NCBI RefSeq assembly: GCF_032884065.1
Contig: NC_088872.1
Span: forward strand, 31,750,977-31,814,976
Direction: 5' to 3'
Source: Artemia franciscana
Taxonomy: Eukaryota > Arthropoda > Branchiopoda > Anostraca > Artemiidae
DNA: 64,000 bases
A model generated the notes under the pieces. The model was not told where the DNA came from, searched no databases, and worked only from the letters and a program-made list of their open reading frames with translations. The position numbers and the translations under genes are program-made. Positions 38,851-50,180 of this stretch are shown here, piece after piece. Each line of letters starts with the position of its first letter. Position 1 is the first letter of the stretch.

Positions 38851-39764
38851 GTAAGAGACTTTTGGAATATTTTAAATCTCATTTTCCTTAGCTAATCAAG
38901 AACACTAGATAGATGTGTTGTGTTTTTGGAAGAGGAGTTATCAGAACAATAATTCCATAGGGAGTCGAAAGGACAAAAAGGGCATTGTAAAGCATATCTT
39001 TTCAGATTTTTCTGAGAAGTGTGTGTACAACCTTGACAGGAGGAGTTTTCTTGACTAACTAGTTTTCGGAAGTCTTATAATCCTGAGTTAGAGATGAATT
39101 ATATATAAGGCGGTTATTTGGCTTATCCCCACATTCTAAGAAAAAAAAAAAAAAACAACTTAATTTTGCGTAATAAACGAGTCTTTTTGACCTTGTATAT
39201 ACTAAAAAAAGGTGTTTTCATGTATCTCATGCCCGAAAAGGTTAAAAATGAAATATGACCTCGAAAATAAATGTTGTACTTCCAGCATTCTTCCTTAGCG
39301 GCATTGTACTCTTTATTTTGTGCCAAGAAAGGACTGGAATAAGCTAAGAGGATTTTTGATTTCATACAAAAGCTGCAACTAGGTCTACTGAGGTTAAGCC
39401 TAGGGCCCAGTTCTTGGGTAGGTGAAAGAATCGTTTTTTTGTTTTCGTCTCTATATAGTATTTGTCCAACTGGTCTAGAAGAGCTGATTTGTAGCAGCCT
39501 TTTCAGGCTAAAATACCCGCATATTGCTGCAATGTAAATTGATTGATTGCCGAGTTTTAGAAAATCGATCTTGAGGTCCCGTGAAGGTCAAATAATTTCA
39601 TATTCTCTATTCATATGCTTATGTTGATTATTTGAGACTTGACACTCTAAAAAGCAGTTCTGGAGTAGTAACATAAATTTTGCAAGTTGGAATGTCCATT
39701 ACATACCTGGAAACTACTTAAATGAGTTTGGAGCTTACGTATAGTCTTTTGTTTGCAGGATCAG
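38851..39764 (+). other. WDR7 intron 2, first part
   Basis: Intronic; nothing recognised. A poly(A) run at 39140-39155 is short. Confidence 0.4.
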
Positions 39765-39935
39765 AATAATTTATCAGAGGCGGTGCTATAGCGTTGCCTA
39801 TAGTAAAGGCCATGAGGCTTCAATGTCTTATTTTCTTTTCCCAGAGGCACTTCATATGAAAGGGGTGGCCGTATAAACCTTGTAGGGGGCTCATTTGATT
39901 AGAATTTGAATTTCTAGTTCCCTTTTTAAGATTCG
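39765..39935 (-). repeat. Dispersed repeat (copy 2 of 2)
   Basis: This is an inverted, diverged match to 30530-30710: 'ggcctatagtaaaggccatg'-like sequence, 'gcacttcatatgaaaggggt', 'ggccgtataaacc' and 'gggggctcatttgattagaa'. The two copies lie on opposite strands about 9 kb apart. Confidence 0.6.
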
Positions 39936-40014
39936 AAATTGATTAGAGAGCAGCTAACTTCCCCCGCGCCCATTCCCCCTCCCAAATGCTTCATTTTGAG
40001 ATTGCCATTTTGTT

Positions 40015-40335
40015 CAAAATAAACCAAAGGTCAAATAACAATGCCTCCAGGGTTGACACAACCTCCAGATCCAGGGGGCAAGAGTTGGTGGGTGAGGTGT
40101 GTCAAGAAAGGAGTTTGCGAAGTACGTAAAGGAGGGTCTGGTTGCTAATAAAGTCAGTGCAGGGAAGACCCTCGGTTCTTCGAAGGTGTTTGGTTTGAGC
40201 AGCATCGACGGTGTTGAGATCAGATTATGCTACTGACCGCGTCTCCTCTACATACAGTAGGGCGGTGCTTAGTAGCATACGGTTGTATGCTGCTCTTAAA
40301 ACTTTTCAGCAGTTTATTTGAAGACTCAGCGAAGT
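40015..40335 (-). pseudogene. LINE polymerase C-terminal scrap
   Basis: The reverse strand reads 'LRAAYNRMLLSTALLYVEETR', then after a stop 'TVDAAQTKHLRRTEGLP' and 'DFISNQTLLYVL'. This resembles the post-RT C-terminal part of non-LTR polymerases (pattern: LLYGxExW ... HxxCLRxI ... VSN). It is short and broken, and the assignment is by pattern only. Confidence 0.4.
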
Positions 40336-41382
40336 TTATTAAACTTGGCCTAAAATTACATTTTTGGTAGCTTTAAGGCACCTATCCCCAGAAACGGAAA
40401 GGTAAACTAACCCTCTTCCGTAATAGCTGATGCGCAAGTTTACACCTTTGTCAAATGCTTAAGATAACCTCAAACAAAGCAGCTTAGTTAAATGAATCCT
40501 AAAGATCAATGGTGATATTAACCCTTTATTTTGTGTTGACTGTATGTATCTTTAGGAGCAAATTTGCTGCCACGGAGCATTATGGCATTTGAAAATGGGG
40601 AGATCAATGAAAAATTTTTGGCTATGTTGGAATTTTCACTCGGTTGAATTTTAGGTAGGTCAGTAGCTTTGCGCCTGAATTTTTGCTTTGCGCCCAAAAA
40701 ATGGTAGAAAACGTCACATTTTATGGGATTCTCGAACTACGGTTGAATGAGCGCTTTTCCAATGTTTTGAAGCAGCTGGTTTGGTACTATCAGCCCTGGA
40801 CAAAAACAAAATGATTAAGCATTCTTGACTTTTCAACTTGAAATAGGTGCTGCGATAGGTTTTTTGGTATGCTGAACATCGTGCCAAATTTTTTTATGTT
40901 TAGATTTTTTTATATTGCTTCGGATTTTTCGTAGAAAATTTTTATCTTGAGCAAAATGTATATTCTTTCCCGTGCATTTTTCCATTTGTCGATTACTTAA
41001 TTTTTTTGGTTCAAAGACGCTTAACGGCAAAGAAGCAATGCCAATAAAATCAAGAAATGGAAGATTGTAAGGAAAATATATAGTTGGGGCTATATATTTG
41101 TACATTAGGGGGTTGGGGGTGAAGTAAAGTGAAATGCCTCTAGGAGTCACATAAGTAAGTAATTTAGGATTTTTTTTTCAGAATTTTATTATGTTTCCTT
41201 TTCAATAGTCCTGATTACGCACTGATATCGTCCTGAATTTCGCTTCATCTTCTTCCCTCCTTGTATATTGCCTGTTGTAAAGCTATGATGTTCAGTAGTC
41301 CAGTAAATCGCTGAAAGTAATATTCAGGTTTTATTCAGTCTAATTGAAAATTTTTTGCATGGTTATTCCAAAGAGCATGGGT

Positions 41383-41651
41383 AACTTACAAGAGTAGAAA
41401 TTGGCGCTAGTGTCGAAAAAAAAAATCGAATGCCATCTATTTGGTGACACTTGGCATTTTTCTCAGTATAATAATAAGAATAATTCATTTCTGTAGCTAG
41501 TAAAACGAGTGTCGTAATAAGCGTGTGATCTCAGTTTCAGACAGGAAAACGATTACAAAGCTTGAAATAGTACCAATTGTCACATAAAGTTAGATGACAT
41601 AGATCTTTTTCTTCTGTCGACACTAGCTCCAGTTTCCACTTTTATAAGTTG
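41383..41651. mobile_element. Small MITE-like element with terminal inverted repeats
   Basis: The left end 'aacttacaagagtagaaatt' followed by 'ggcgctagtgtcga' is matched, inverted, at the right end ('tcgacactagctcc', 'agtttccacttttataagtt'). Similarity continues inward to 'atcgaatgccatctatttgg', so each arm is about 60-65 bp of a 269-bp element. There is no coding capacity and target duplications are not obvious. It lies in WDR7 intron 2. Confidence 0.75.
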
Positions 41652-43071
41652 TCCGTATTCTTTGGGTCATACTATAAAACAAAAACGGGTTATTTCAAAA
41701 CCACCCGCTAAACGCCCACACTGGATTCATTTACAAAAACACCCTTCAAGACGGAATCGCCTCTATTGGTTTGAATAAGAAATAACGAGGCCTAGTCAAT
41801 CCCGTCGTAATAGTTTCTACTTTTTAAAAATAAGTTAATGTAGCAAGTTCTTCTACGAAAAATTCTAAGCAATGTCAATACTCTTGCATGGTGAATGGAT
41901 AAATCTGAAGCTAATGAACAATATCAACACAATGAACAATATGAACATTATGGTACGGTGAAATTTCAGGACGCTGAAATTTCAAGATATGCAAATATCT
42001 TGTCTATTCGGTTGAAATTGCAGTTTCAACCGAAAAACATTTGTGTGTGCCGAAAATGTTTTTCCGAAAGTTTCCAAAAAACATTTTCAGTAGGCTTGTC
42101 TTTCTAAAATATTTGAAACAGATTCAAAAATGTGATGTAGTGAATGGATAAAGCTAATTCTTAGCTATCGAGTAATATCAAAATCTTTCGTTGCTTGGTT
42201 ACGATTGGGTGTGTTTCAAAATAAAAATTTTAGCAGTAATATTGAGACGAGAAAAATACAGCCGAAAAAACAATAACACCTCCTCTTCAAATGCACAGCA
42301 AGCACACTTGAAACATCCTAATTGAAATTCATAGTAAAATAGGATAAACTTCCCTTTGATATGAGTCTTGATTGAAGATGCAACGTTGCCGACCTCTATT
42401 GAAAAATATTTTACAGATTGGTGAGACACATATAAGAACTTAGATGTGCTCAGAAGTAATGGTTCTGCAGAACTAATACCAGAAAAAGCAAAAGACAACG
42501 AAAAGTAAAAGAAATTAGAAAAGAAGCAATTCTCTTTAGGTTGCTCTATGGGTCTTGGATGGTTTCATCCGTCGCCCGCCTGTCTGTTGTGTTCTCTACC
42601 ACCGATATGCTTAGAGTAAATTGCAGGCAAACAGGAAACAGTTTTTCCTTGTATGGTTGTGTTTGTATATTATATTCAAATCTACAAGTGGTAAAAAAAA
42701 GTCTATTCTCCATGTCACCAAATCTTTGTTGGGGGAAAAAAAGAATACTAAAAAAGCAAAAAAGTTGAAAGTCTGAAGCTGAAATGGATCTCACAAAGAA
42801 ATCCCAATTCTTTTTTTTAGAAGAAGATCAAAGATATGGATTTATTAGTTTTTTTTTCCGTTGAAACGAGAGCATGAATTATTACCTGAAGTATTATTTC
42901 AAAGTTAGCAAATTGACATTTCATGAAAGAAGATAATTCTATTTTTATTTTCGTATAACCTACGAAAGACGGAAACCATTATCCACATATTGTGCGATGC
43001 GTAGGTTTTTCATGATGACATAGTCACCTCCTTTGTTCTCTATGCTAATGTCTAATTTATTCTCTATTTAG
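41652..43071 (+). other. WDR7 intron 2, last part
   Basis: No recognised element. Short open frames on both strands (42199-42498, 42541-42794) have no family motif. It ends with the acceptor 'ttctctatttag' before exon 3. Confidence 0.4.
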
Positions 43072-43150
43072 TGAAATGTGTAGCTGGGATCTAGTAACTG
43101 GTCAATGCTTAGAGAGTGTAAAATTGCCGTACGTCCACACTTATATACAG
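43072..43150 (+). CDS. WDR7: WDR7, coding exon 3
   Basis: The exon sits between the acceptor 'tctctatttag' (ending 43071) and the donor 'gtaagt' (43151). Its first base completes the Gly codon split at exon 2, then it reads 'EMCSWDLVTGQCLESVKL' and 'PYVHTYIQ'. This is the D strand of a WD repeat (WD pair 'SWDL') followed by the WDR7 segment that in vertebrates reads close to 'CIEFTKLxxTHTxIQ'. It ends in phase 0. The preceding intron is 4221 bp. Confidence 0.88.
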
Positions 43151-44560
43151 GTAAGTGTTAAACTAGACTCTATAAAAGTATAAAAGAATTGTATTTCATC
43201 TTATATTTACGTTGACATCTGTAATTATAGCCACCTATATGTATGTAAGTATTTATATAGTTATTTATGTCAACTTGCTTGTGTCAATATTTTTCATTGA
43301 AGAACCATCGTCAGAAATCTTAAATATTTAGCTTTGTAGCCTCGTATCTATCTTGGTCTGATCTTGATTGTCAGCTCTCGTGATTGACTGACTCTTTTTG
43401 CTAAAATTTGAAATTTGGTCCCCAATCCATTTAGAACGACTGTTCAAACACAAAAGCGATCGCAACGGGATAAAAAGTATTCAATCCAATTCAAATTGTC
43501 TACGTGTTCCACAAATAGTGTTTACCTAAAAAAAATGGATGTATAGAACTCTGAGTCTGTTAATTACAAACCTGATGCTAATATTGCAATATGGGCAACT
43601 AAATGTCATACTACAGTATCAGGCGTTCGTATCTAGCTCAATAATACTTCTTAGCTCTGACTGTCAACTACTTTTCAAAGAAGGAGGGTGTAGTTTCGAT
43701 GTATGGATTAAGCGTGAAGTAGATTTGAGCTCAAAGAAGTAGGCTTCAATCTTAGTGACTGGAAAGTTACTAAGATTTAAGTACGACTGTTCAAGCTGGA
43801 CACGTTTGAAGTATATTTTAACCAAAACTGACATTTGAAGAACCAACCACATCAGAAAAAAATTAAAATTAGCATTCATGTGTGGGTACCGATTTTGTAA
43901 GATTTTGTCTTGGTCTCACGGTCACACCTTGATTTCTCTTGGTCTCGTGCATATTTTCTCTTGTTCCTCTCCCTCTTCTCTTCTTCATTTTTCTCTTCCC
44001 TAGTTCCATAAGACTGGGAATCAGTGTAATTGGGGAGTTTAGCGTAAACGGGAATTTACGTAGCATAGTTAGCTCAAAACGAAGAAATGTGTAGGTAAAA
44101 GCTTTTTCAATATAGCTCCTCTCTAACACGATAAATTTCTTGCATTTGATCTGTGGTTGAGTATGCTTTCTCTCTTCTTGCAAGGAAACCAAAAGTTCAT
44201 ATTATTTCACTTAATGTCTGCCCAGTCGTTCTTTTAGGAATAAATGTTACGATCTCCGGTATTGATCCTGTCAAACTTCTCGCCTGATTTATTTCATTTT
44301 GATTTATAAGAAATTTATGCTTTATGCTTCTTCCTTATAAGTTTCTAATATGATCCTTCAGAGTCTGGTCATTATAACCTTACATGCATTGATAATTTTT
44401 CCAGGAATGTTTTTGGGTGGTACGATTTTTTTTTTTTTGACTATGTCCTACCTTTAGTAGACAGTTTCTCACCTTTAGTTGACTTGAATTGAATAATGAG
44501 CTGCCAGCAGAAATAATCCCGTTTTCAAACTCTTTTAACAGGAGTTTCAATCTATAAAAA
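43151..44560 (+). other. WDR7 intron 3, first part
   Basis: Intronic; I recognise no element. Open frames at 43539-43742 and 43869-44192 are unsupported. Confidence 0.4.
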
Positions 44561-47500
44561 AACAAGAGCTAAGAACTCATATGGCACTTGTGACGAGGTC
44601 GGAAGAGCCAAGAGCTCATATGGTATGAGCTCTAGCAAAATTCTAAGAACTAGTGGATTGCTTTAAAAGGAAAATCAGAGGCTTAATGCCGGCCGGGATT
44701 TAAAATAGAGCTCTGAGTCACGAAGTCCTTCTAAATATCAAAATTCATTAGGATCCGATCACCCACTCGTAAGTTAAAAATACCTCAATTTTTCTAATTT
44801 TTCCTCTCCCTTCACCCCCCTAGATGGTCGGATTGGGAAAAACGACTTTATCAAGTCAATTTGTGCAGCTCCCTGACACGCGTACCAATTTTCATCGTCC
44901 TAGCAGGTCCAGAAGCACCAAACTCACCAAGGCATTGAACCCCACCCCCTTACTCCCCAAAAGAGAGCGGATCCAGTCCGGTTACTTCAATCACGAATCT
45001 ACGACTTTTATTAGCGTTTGCCAAGATTTCCGGTTTCCCCCTCCATTTCCCCCCAATGTCGAGGGATCTGGTCGGGATTTGAAATAAGAGCTCCGAGACA
45101 TGAGTCCCTTCTAAATATCAAATTTTATTAAGATCCAGTAACCCCTGTTTAATTTTAAAATACCTCAGATTTTCTAATTTTTCAAAATTAACAACTCCCA
45201 GCTCCCCCAAAGAGAACGGATCCGTTTCAATTATGTCAATCACGTATGTATAACTTGTGTTTATTCTTCTCTTCAAGTTTCATCCTGATATCTCCACTCT
45301 AAGCGTTTTCCAAGATTTCCGGTTTCCAAGATTTCCGGTTTCCCCCTCCAACTCCCCCAATGTCACTGGATCTGGTCGGGATTTAAAATGAGAGCTTTAA
45401 ATCACATGATCTTTCTCAATATTAAATTTCCTTAAGATCCAATCACTTGTTCGTAAGTTACAAATGCCTAATTTTTCTATTTTTTTCGAATTACTCCCCC
45501 GTCTAACTCCATCAAAGAGTGCAGATCCGGTCCGGTTATGTCAGTCGCTTATCTTGGACTTGTGCTTGTTCTTCCCACCAAGTTTCATACTGATCTCTCT
45601 GCTTTAGGCGTTTTCCAAGATTTCCAATCCCTCCCCCCCAGTGACACTGGATCCGGTCGGGATTTAAAATAAGAGATCTGAGTTACGAGGTCCTTCTAAA
45701 TATGAAATTTCATTAAGATCCGATCATTTATTTGTAAGTCAAAAATACCTCACTTTTTCTGTTTTTTTTTTGAATTTACCTCCCCCCAACTCCCGCAAAG
45801 AGAGCGGATGCGTTCCGGTTAGGTCAATCACGTACCTAGGACTTGTGATCATTTTTCCCACCAAGTTTCATTCCGATCCCTCCACTCTAAGCGTTTTCCA
45901 AGATTTTTGGTCCCCCCCCCCAACTCCCCCCAAAGTCACCGGATCCGGTCAGAATTTAAAATAAGAGCTCTGAGATATGATATCCTTTGAAACATCAAAT
46001 TTCAATAAGATCCGATCACTCCTTTATAAGTTAAAAATATTCCATTTTTTCTAATTTTTCAGAATTAAGCCTCCCTCCCCCCGCCAATTCACCCAAAGAG
46101 AGCGGATCCTTTCCGGTTATGTCAATTACGTCTCTAGGACTTGCGCCTATTTTTCTCATCAAGTTTCATCCTGATCCCTCCACTCTAAGCCTTTTCCAAG
46201 ATTTTAGGTTTCCCCACACCAACTCCCCCCAATGTCACCTGATCCGGTCGAGATTTAAAATAAGAGCTCTGAGACACGATATCCTTCCAAATATCAAATT
46301 TCATTAAGATCCGATCACACATTCGTAAGTTAAAAATACCTCCTTTTTTCTAATTTTTTCAGTTTAACTGTTCCCCCACTCCCCCCAGATGGTGAAATCG
46401 GGGAAACGACAATTTCTAATTTAATCTAGTCTGGTTCCTGATACGTCTGTCAAATTTCATCGTCCTAGCTTACCTGGAAGTGCCCAAAGTAGCAAAACCG
46501 GGACAGACAGATAGACAGACCGACCGACAGAATTTGCGATTGCCATATGTCACCTAGTGCCATAAAAACGGATGCTGCCAAGATTAGTGTCATATCACAT
46601 GCTATTTCTGGTGCCTTGAAAACTTATATTAAAAAAAATTGTTTGCCTTGAAACGACCTTAATTGTCTTTCCTTTATGGTCTTAAATAGTTGTTGTAGAT
46701 AATTCGGTTTTTATGGCACTCGGTGTCTACCAAGTGACATATAGCGATTGCAAATTCTGTCGGTCGGTCTGTCGGTCTCTCGGTCCCGGTTTCGCTAGTT
46801 TAGGCACTTCCAGGTAAGCTAGGACGATGAAATTTGGCCGTCGTATCAGGAACAAGACCATATTGAATTAGAAATTGTCGTTACCTCGATTCGACCATCT
46901 GGGGGAGAGTGGGGGTGCGGTGAAATCGGAGAAAATTAGAAAAATGAGGTATTTCTAACTTGCACAGGAGTGATCGGATCTTAATGAAATTTCATATTTA
47001 GAAGAAGCTCGTAACTCAGGTCTCTTAATTTCAATCCCGACTGGATCCAGCTTCATAAGGGGGGGGGGGGGTAGGGCGACCAGAGATCCCAGAAAACACT
47101 TAATCGGATCTTAATTAAATTTGATATTTAGAAGGATATCGTGTCTCGGAGCTTTTGTTTTAAATCCCGATTGGATCCGGTGACATTGGGGGAGTTGGGG
47201 GGGGGGACCTAAAATCTTAGAAAACGCTTAGAGTGGAGGGCTCGGGATGAAAATTGATGGGAAAAATAAGCAGAAGTTCTAGATACGTGATTGACATAAC
47301 TGGAACGGATCCGCTCTATTTGGGGGAGTTGGGGGGAGGGGTTAATTCTGAAAAAAATAGAAAAAAAGAGGTATTTTAACTTACGAAGGAGTGATCGGAT
47401 CTTAATGAAATTTCATATTTAGAAGGACCTTGTAACTCAGATCTGTTGTTTTAAATACCGAACTGATCCAGCGTCATTGGGCGGGGGGGACCGGAAATCC

Positions 47501-48577
47501 CGGAAAACACTTAAAGCGGAGAGATCAGGATGAAACTAGGTGGGAAGAATAAAAACAAGTCCAAGATGCGTGACTGACATGATTGGACCGGATCCGCTCT
47601 CTTTGGTGGAGTTAGGGGGGAGGGAATAAATTGGAAAAATTAGAAAAATGAGGTATTTGTAACTTACGAACGGGTGATCAAATCTTAATGAAATCTTAAT
47701 GAAATGTCACCAACCAGATCTGTGAAATTGGGGGGAGTTAGAGGAGAAAACCGGAATTCTTGGAAAACGTAAAAATTGAGGGAAAACGTAGGAATAGGTG
47801 ATTGGATCTTAATGAAACTTAATATATAGAATGATATTATGTCTAAGATGCTCTACTTTTATTTTAAATCGGATCCGGGGACATAGGGAATGGAGGGGGG
47901 AAACAGAAATCTTGGAAAACGCTTAGAGTGGAGAGATCGGGATGAAACTTGATGAGAAGAATAAGCACAAGTTCTAGATACGTGATTGACATAATTAGAC
48001 CGGATCCGTTCTCTTTCGGGGATATTGGGGATGTTGATTTGGAAAATTTAGAAAAATTGAGGTATGTTAACTTAAGAACGGGTGACCGGTTCTTAATTAA
48101 ATTTGATATTTAGAAGGAACTCATGCCTCAGAGCTCTTATTTCAAATCTCGACCAGATCTGTTGACATGGGGGGTAGTTGGAGGGGGAACCGGAAATCTT
48201 GGAAAACGCTTAGAGTGGAGAAATCGGGATGAAACTTTATGGGTAGAATAAGTAAATGTCGCAGGGAGCTGCACAAATCGACTTGATAAAGTCGTTTTTG
48301 CCGAATTGACCGTCTGGGAGTCTGAAGTGAGAGGAAAAATGAGAAAAGATGAGGTCTTTATAACTTACGAGTGGGTGATCGGATCTTAATGAATTTTGAT
48401 ATTTAGAAGGACTTCGTGACTCAGAGCTCTTATTTTAAATCCCGGCCGGCATTAAGCCTCTGATTTTCCTTTTAAAGCAATCTATTGATTCTTAGAATTT
48501 TGCTAGAGCTCATACCATATGAGCTCTTGGCTCTTCTGGCCTCATCACAAGTCCCAAATGAGCTCTTGGTTCTTGTT
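44561..48577. repeat. 4-kb palindrome with tandem repeats of about 290 bp in both arms
   Basis: The left arm (44561-46569) starts near 'aacaagagctaagaactcat' and 'agctcatatggtatgagctc' and ends 'ggcactaggt' complement / 'tgccataaaaac'. The right arm (46706-48577) is its inverse, starting 'tttttatggcactcgg' and ending 'agctcataccatatgagctc' and 'gctcttggttcttg'. Within each arm a unit recurs about every 280-305 bp (left-arm anchors 'ggatcnggtcggg' at about 45064, 45368, 45649, 45940 and 46242). It includes 'ttcattaagatccgatcac', 'agagagcggatcc', 'cactctaagcgttttccaag' and C-rich 'aactccccccaatgtcac'. The arm tips at the centre carry 'gacagaccgaccgacagaat'. There is a spacer of about 136 bp. 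It has no coding domain; open frames inside are by-products. It lies wholly within WDR7 intron 3. Confidence 0.9.
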
Positions 48578-49454
48578 GTGCTAATAAAAAGAATTTTTTT
48601 TATTGTGAACCCTTTGCAAGTTTCAAATTCATTTGACTCGATGTATTAAATAAGGTATTGCATTCATAAAGGCAAAGTAAAAAGGGAACTCACCCGGCTC
48701 TCTCATGGTAAAATTATTACAAACTTAATGCCAAAACGAATAAACTGTCTTAAGGTGGGATTTATACGAAGTTATTCTGCAGTTTTCTCCCTCTCCCTAT
48801 CAGAGGCATGAGAGGTAACGGGAGATAAGACCGTACGCATATGAGGAGCCAACTTTTTTTTCTGTGTCATAATTACTTTGCCATTTCTAACAATTTGTTT
48901 GTACAAAATTATAAAGAGTTTACTCTCTAAGCTATGTCAGCTGTGTTTATAAATGCAGATTTATTTATGTTATTTTCATGTATATCCTTCTAGCTACTCT
49001 TGTCGTTTTTCCTAATTCATGCAACTGTATTTACAACTTGGAGGACATGTCTGGCCTAACCAGTATGTGAATAGAGTTGCTATGCTTTAATAGATGAAAA
49101 AGTGGTATTAAAGCTACTTTAATTCGATTGACTTTAGATTCTTAACATTTTATAGTTATACTGAATTGTAGTATAAGTGTACTATGGCCTATACCCGGCT
49201 TGAATACTCCTCCCCCCCCCCTTCGTCAGCGTAAAAAGTTGTGTATAAATGTGAAAATATTCATACAGATATACGCTTTTGAATATGCTATGGCTAAAAA
49301 AAAAAACAAAAAAAAAACAAAGAAACTCATATGATTTCTTATGTAGTTGACCTCTCCCACCCAAAAAAAACGTAATAGATTATTCTTTTAATCAAATCGT
49401 GGCTACTTTGTCAGGTTATTTGTCATTATATTTTATTTGACGTTTCTTTTTAAG
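48578..49454 (+). other. WDR7 intron 3, last part
   Basis: AT-rich intronic sequence with no recognised element. It ends at the acceptor 'gtttctttttaag' before exon 4. Confidence 0.45.
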
Positions 49455-49623
49455 GCACATCATGTTAGTTCTGGAGATTACATTCGGCTTTTCTGTATTG
49501 GAAAATATTCGGACATACTTATAATGGATCCAATGACCCTCGAAATATCAGCCACTTTAACTTCCCGGTACCATACTGATTGGTACTCAGCAATTCACGT
49601 TTTGAAGCCAGCTCGCAGACCAG
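49455..49623 (+). CDS. WDR7: WDR7, coding exon 4
   Basis: The exon follows the acceptor 'tttttaag' (ending 49454) and continues in phase 0 from exon 3. It encodes 'AHHVSSGDYIRLFCIGKYSD', 'ILIMDPMTLEISATL' and 'HTDWYSAIHVLKPARRP', matching the WDR7 region of the pattern 'GRLLCxGHYxEILVVDxxTLEVLxxL ... DWIxSMxII'. A donor 'gtattc' follows at 49624, leaving phase 1. The next exon is not in the window, so the following intron is longer than 14.3 kb. The ATG at 49437 lies in the intron and is not a start. Confidence 0.85.
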
Positions 49624-50180
49624 GTATTCTATCTTAGAGAGACTGAGCTACTCAATTTTACTTTTGTCTCTACAATGTTAAAAAGACTGAGATTCATACT
49701 TTTGCTCGTTTCTTCTATTTATTTTATTCCTGTATTTAGAGTAAAAAGGGTGTGGGGAGGAGGCAAGGTAGATTTAGTAACCCCATGGCACCAGTGTGAA
49801 GGATCCTTCCTTTCAAAATTTTTGGCTAAAAATGATTTTCTTTATCATGTTTGACTCCCTCTCCTTCAGGAGAACCCTCTTATACCCCTTAGGATCAGTT
49901 TAATTTGTTCTTTAGAACAGGCTACTACATTCACGCCTTGAAGTGCTTTTTACCTCGAAAGTTTGACTGCATATTGTACGAGCTAAATCAAAACATAATA
50001 TCTAGGAAAAGTTCGTTTGCGTCAAATATTCGATACAGCTTCTCCTCCTTTATTTGGCCCCCAACCTACTCTTAAGGGGTGATGGAATAGGAGGTAGTAA
50101 CCTTGATTTTTTAAATGACATTTCTACCAATTGCTGCATACTTTGAATCTAAAAGAAAAAAGTACTGTATCTTTGAAACC
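49624..50180 (+). other. WDR7 intron 4, before the repeat array
   Basis: Intronic, nothing recognised. Confidence 0.4.

Noticed and set aside
44824..46307. Forward ORFs with 'FHRPSRSRSTK' and 'FHPDPSTLSLFQDF' patterns as repeated peptides
   Set aside because: They are by-products of the 290-bp units in the palindrome arms; stops and frame changes fall between units and no start or domain exists.
49437..49454. ATG at 49437 as a gene start
   Set aside because: It is the intron end just before the splice acceptor of WDR7 exon 4; the similarity to WDR7 begins after the AG at 49454.
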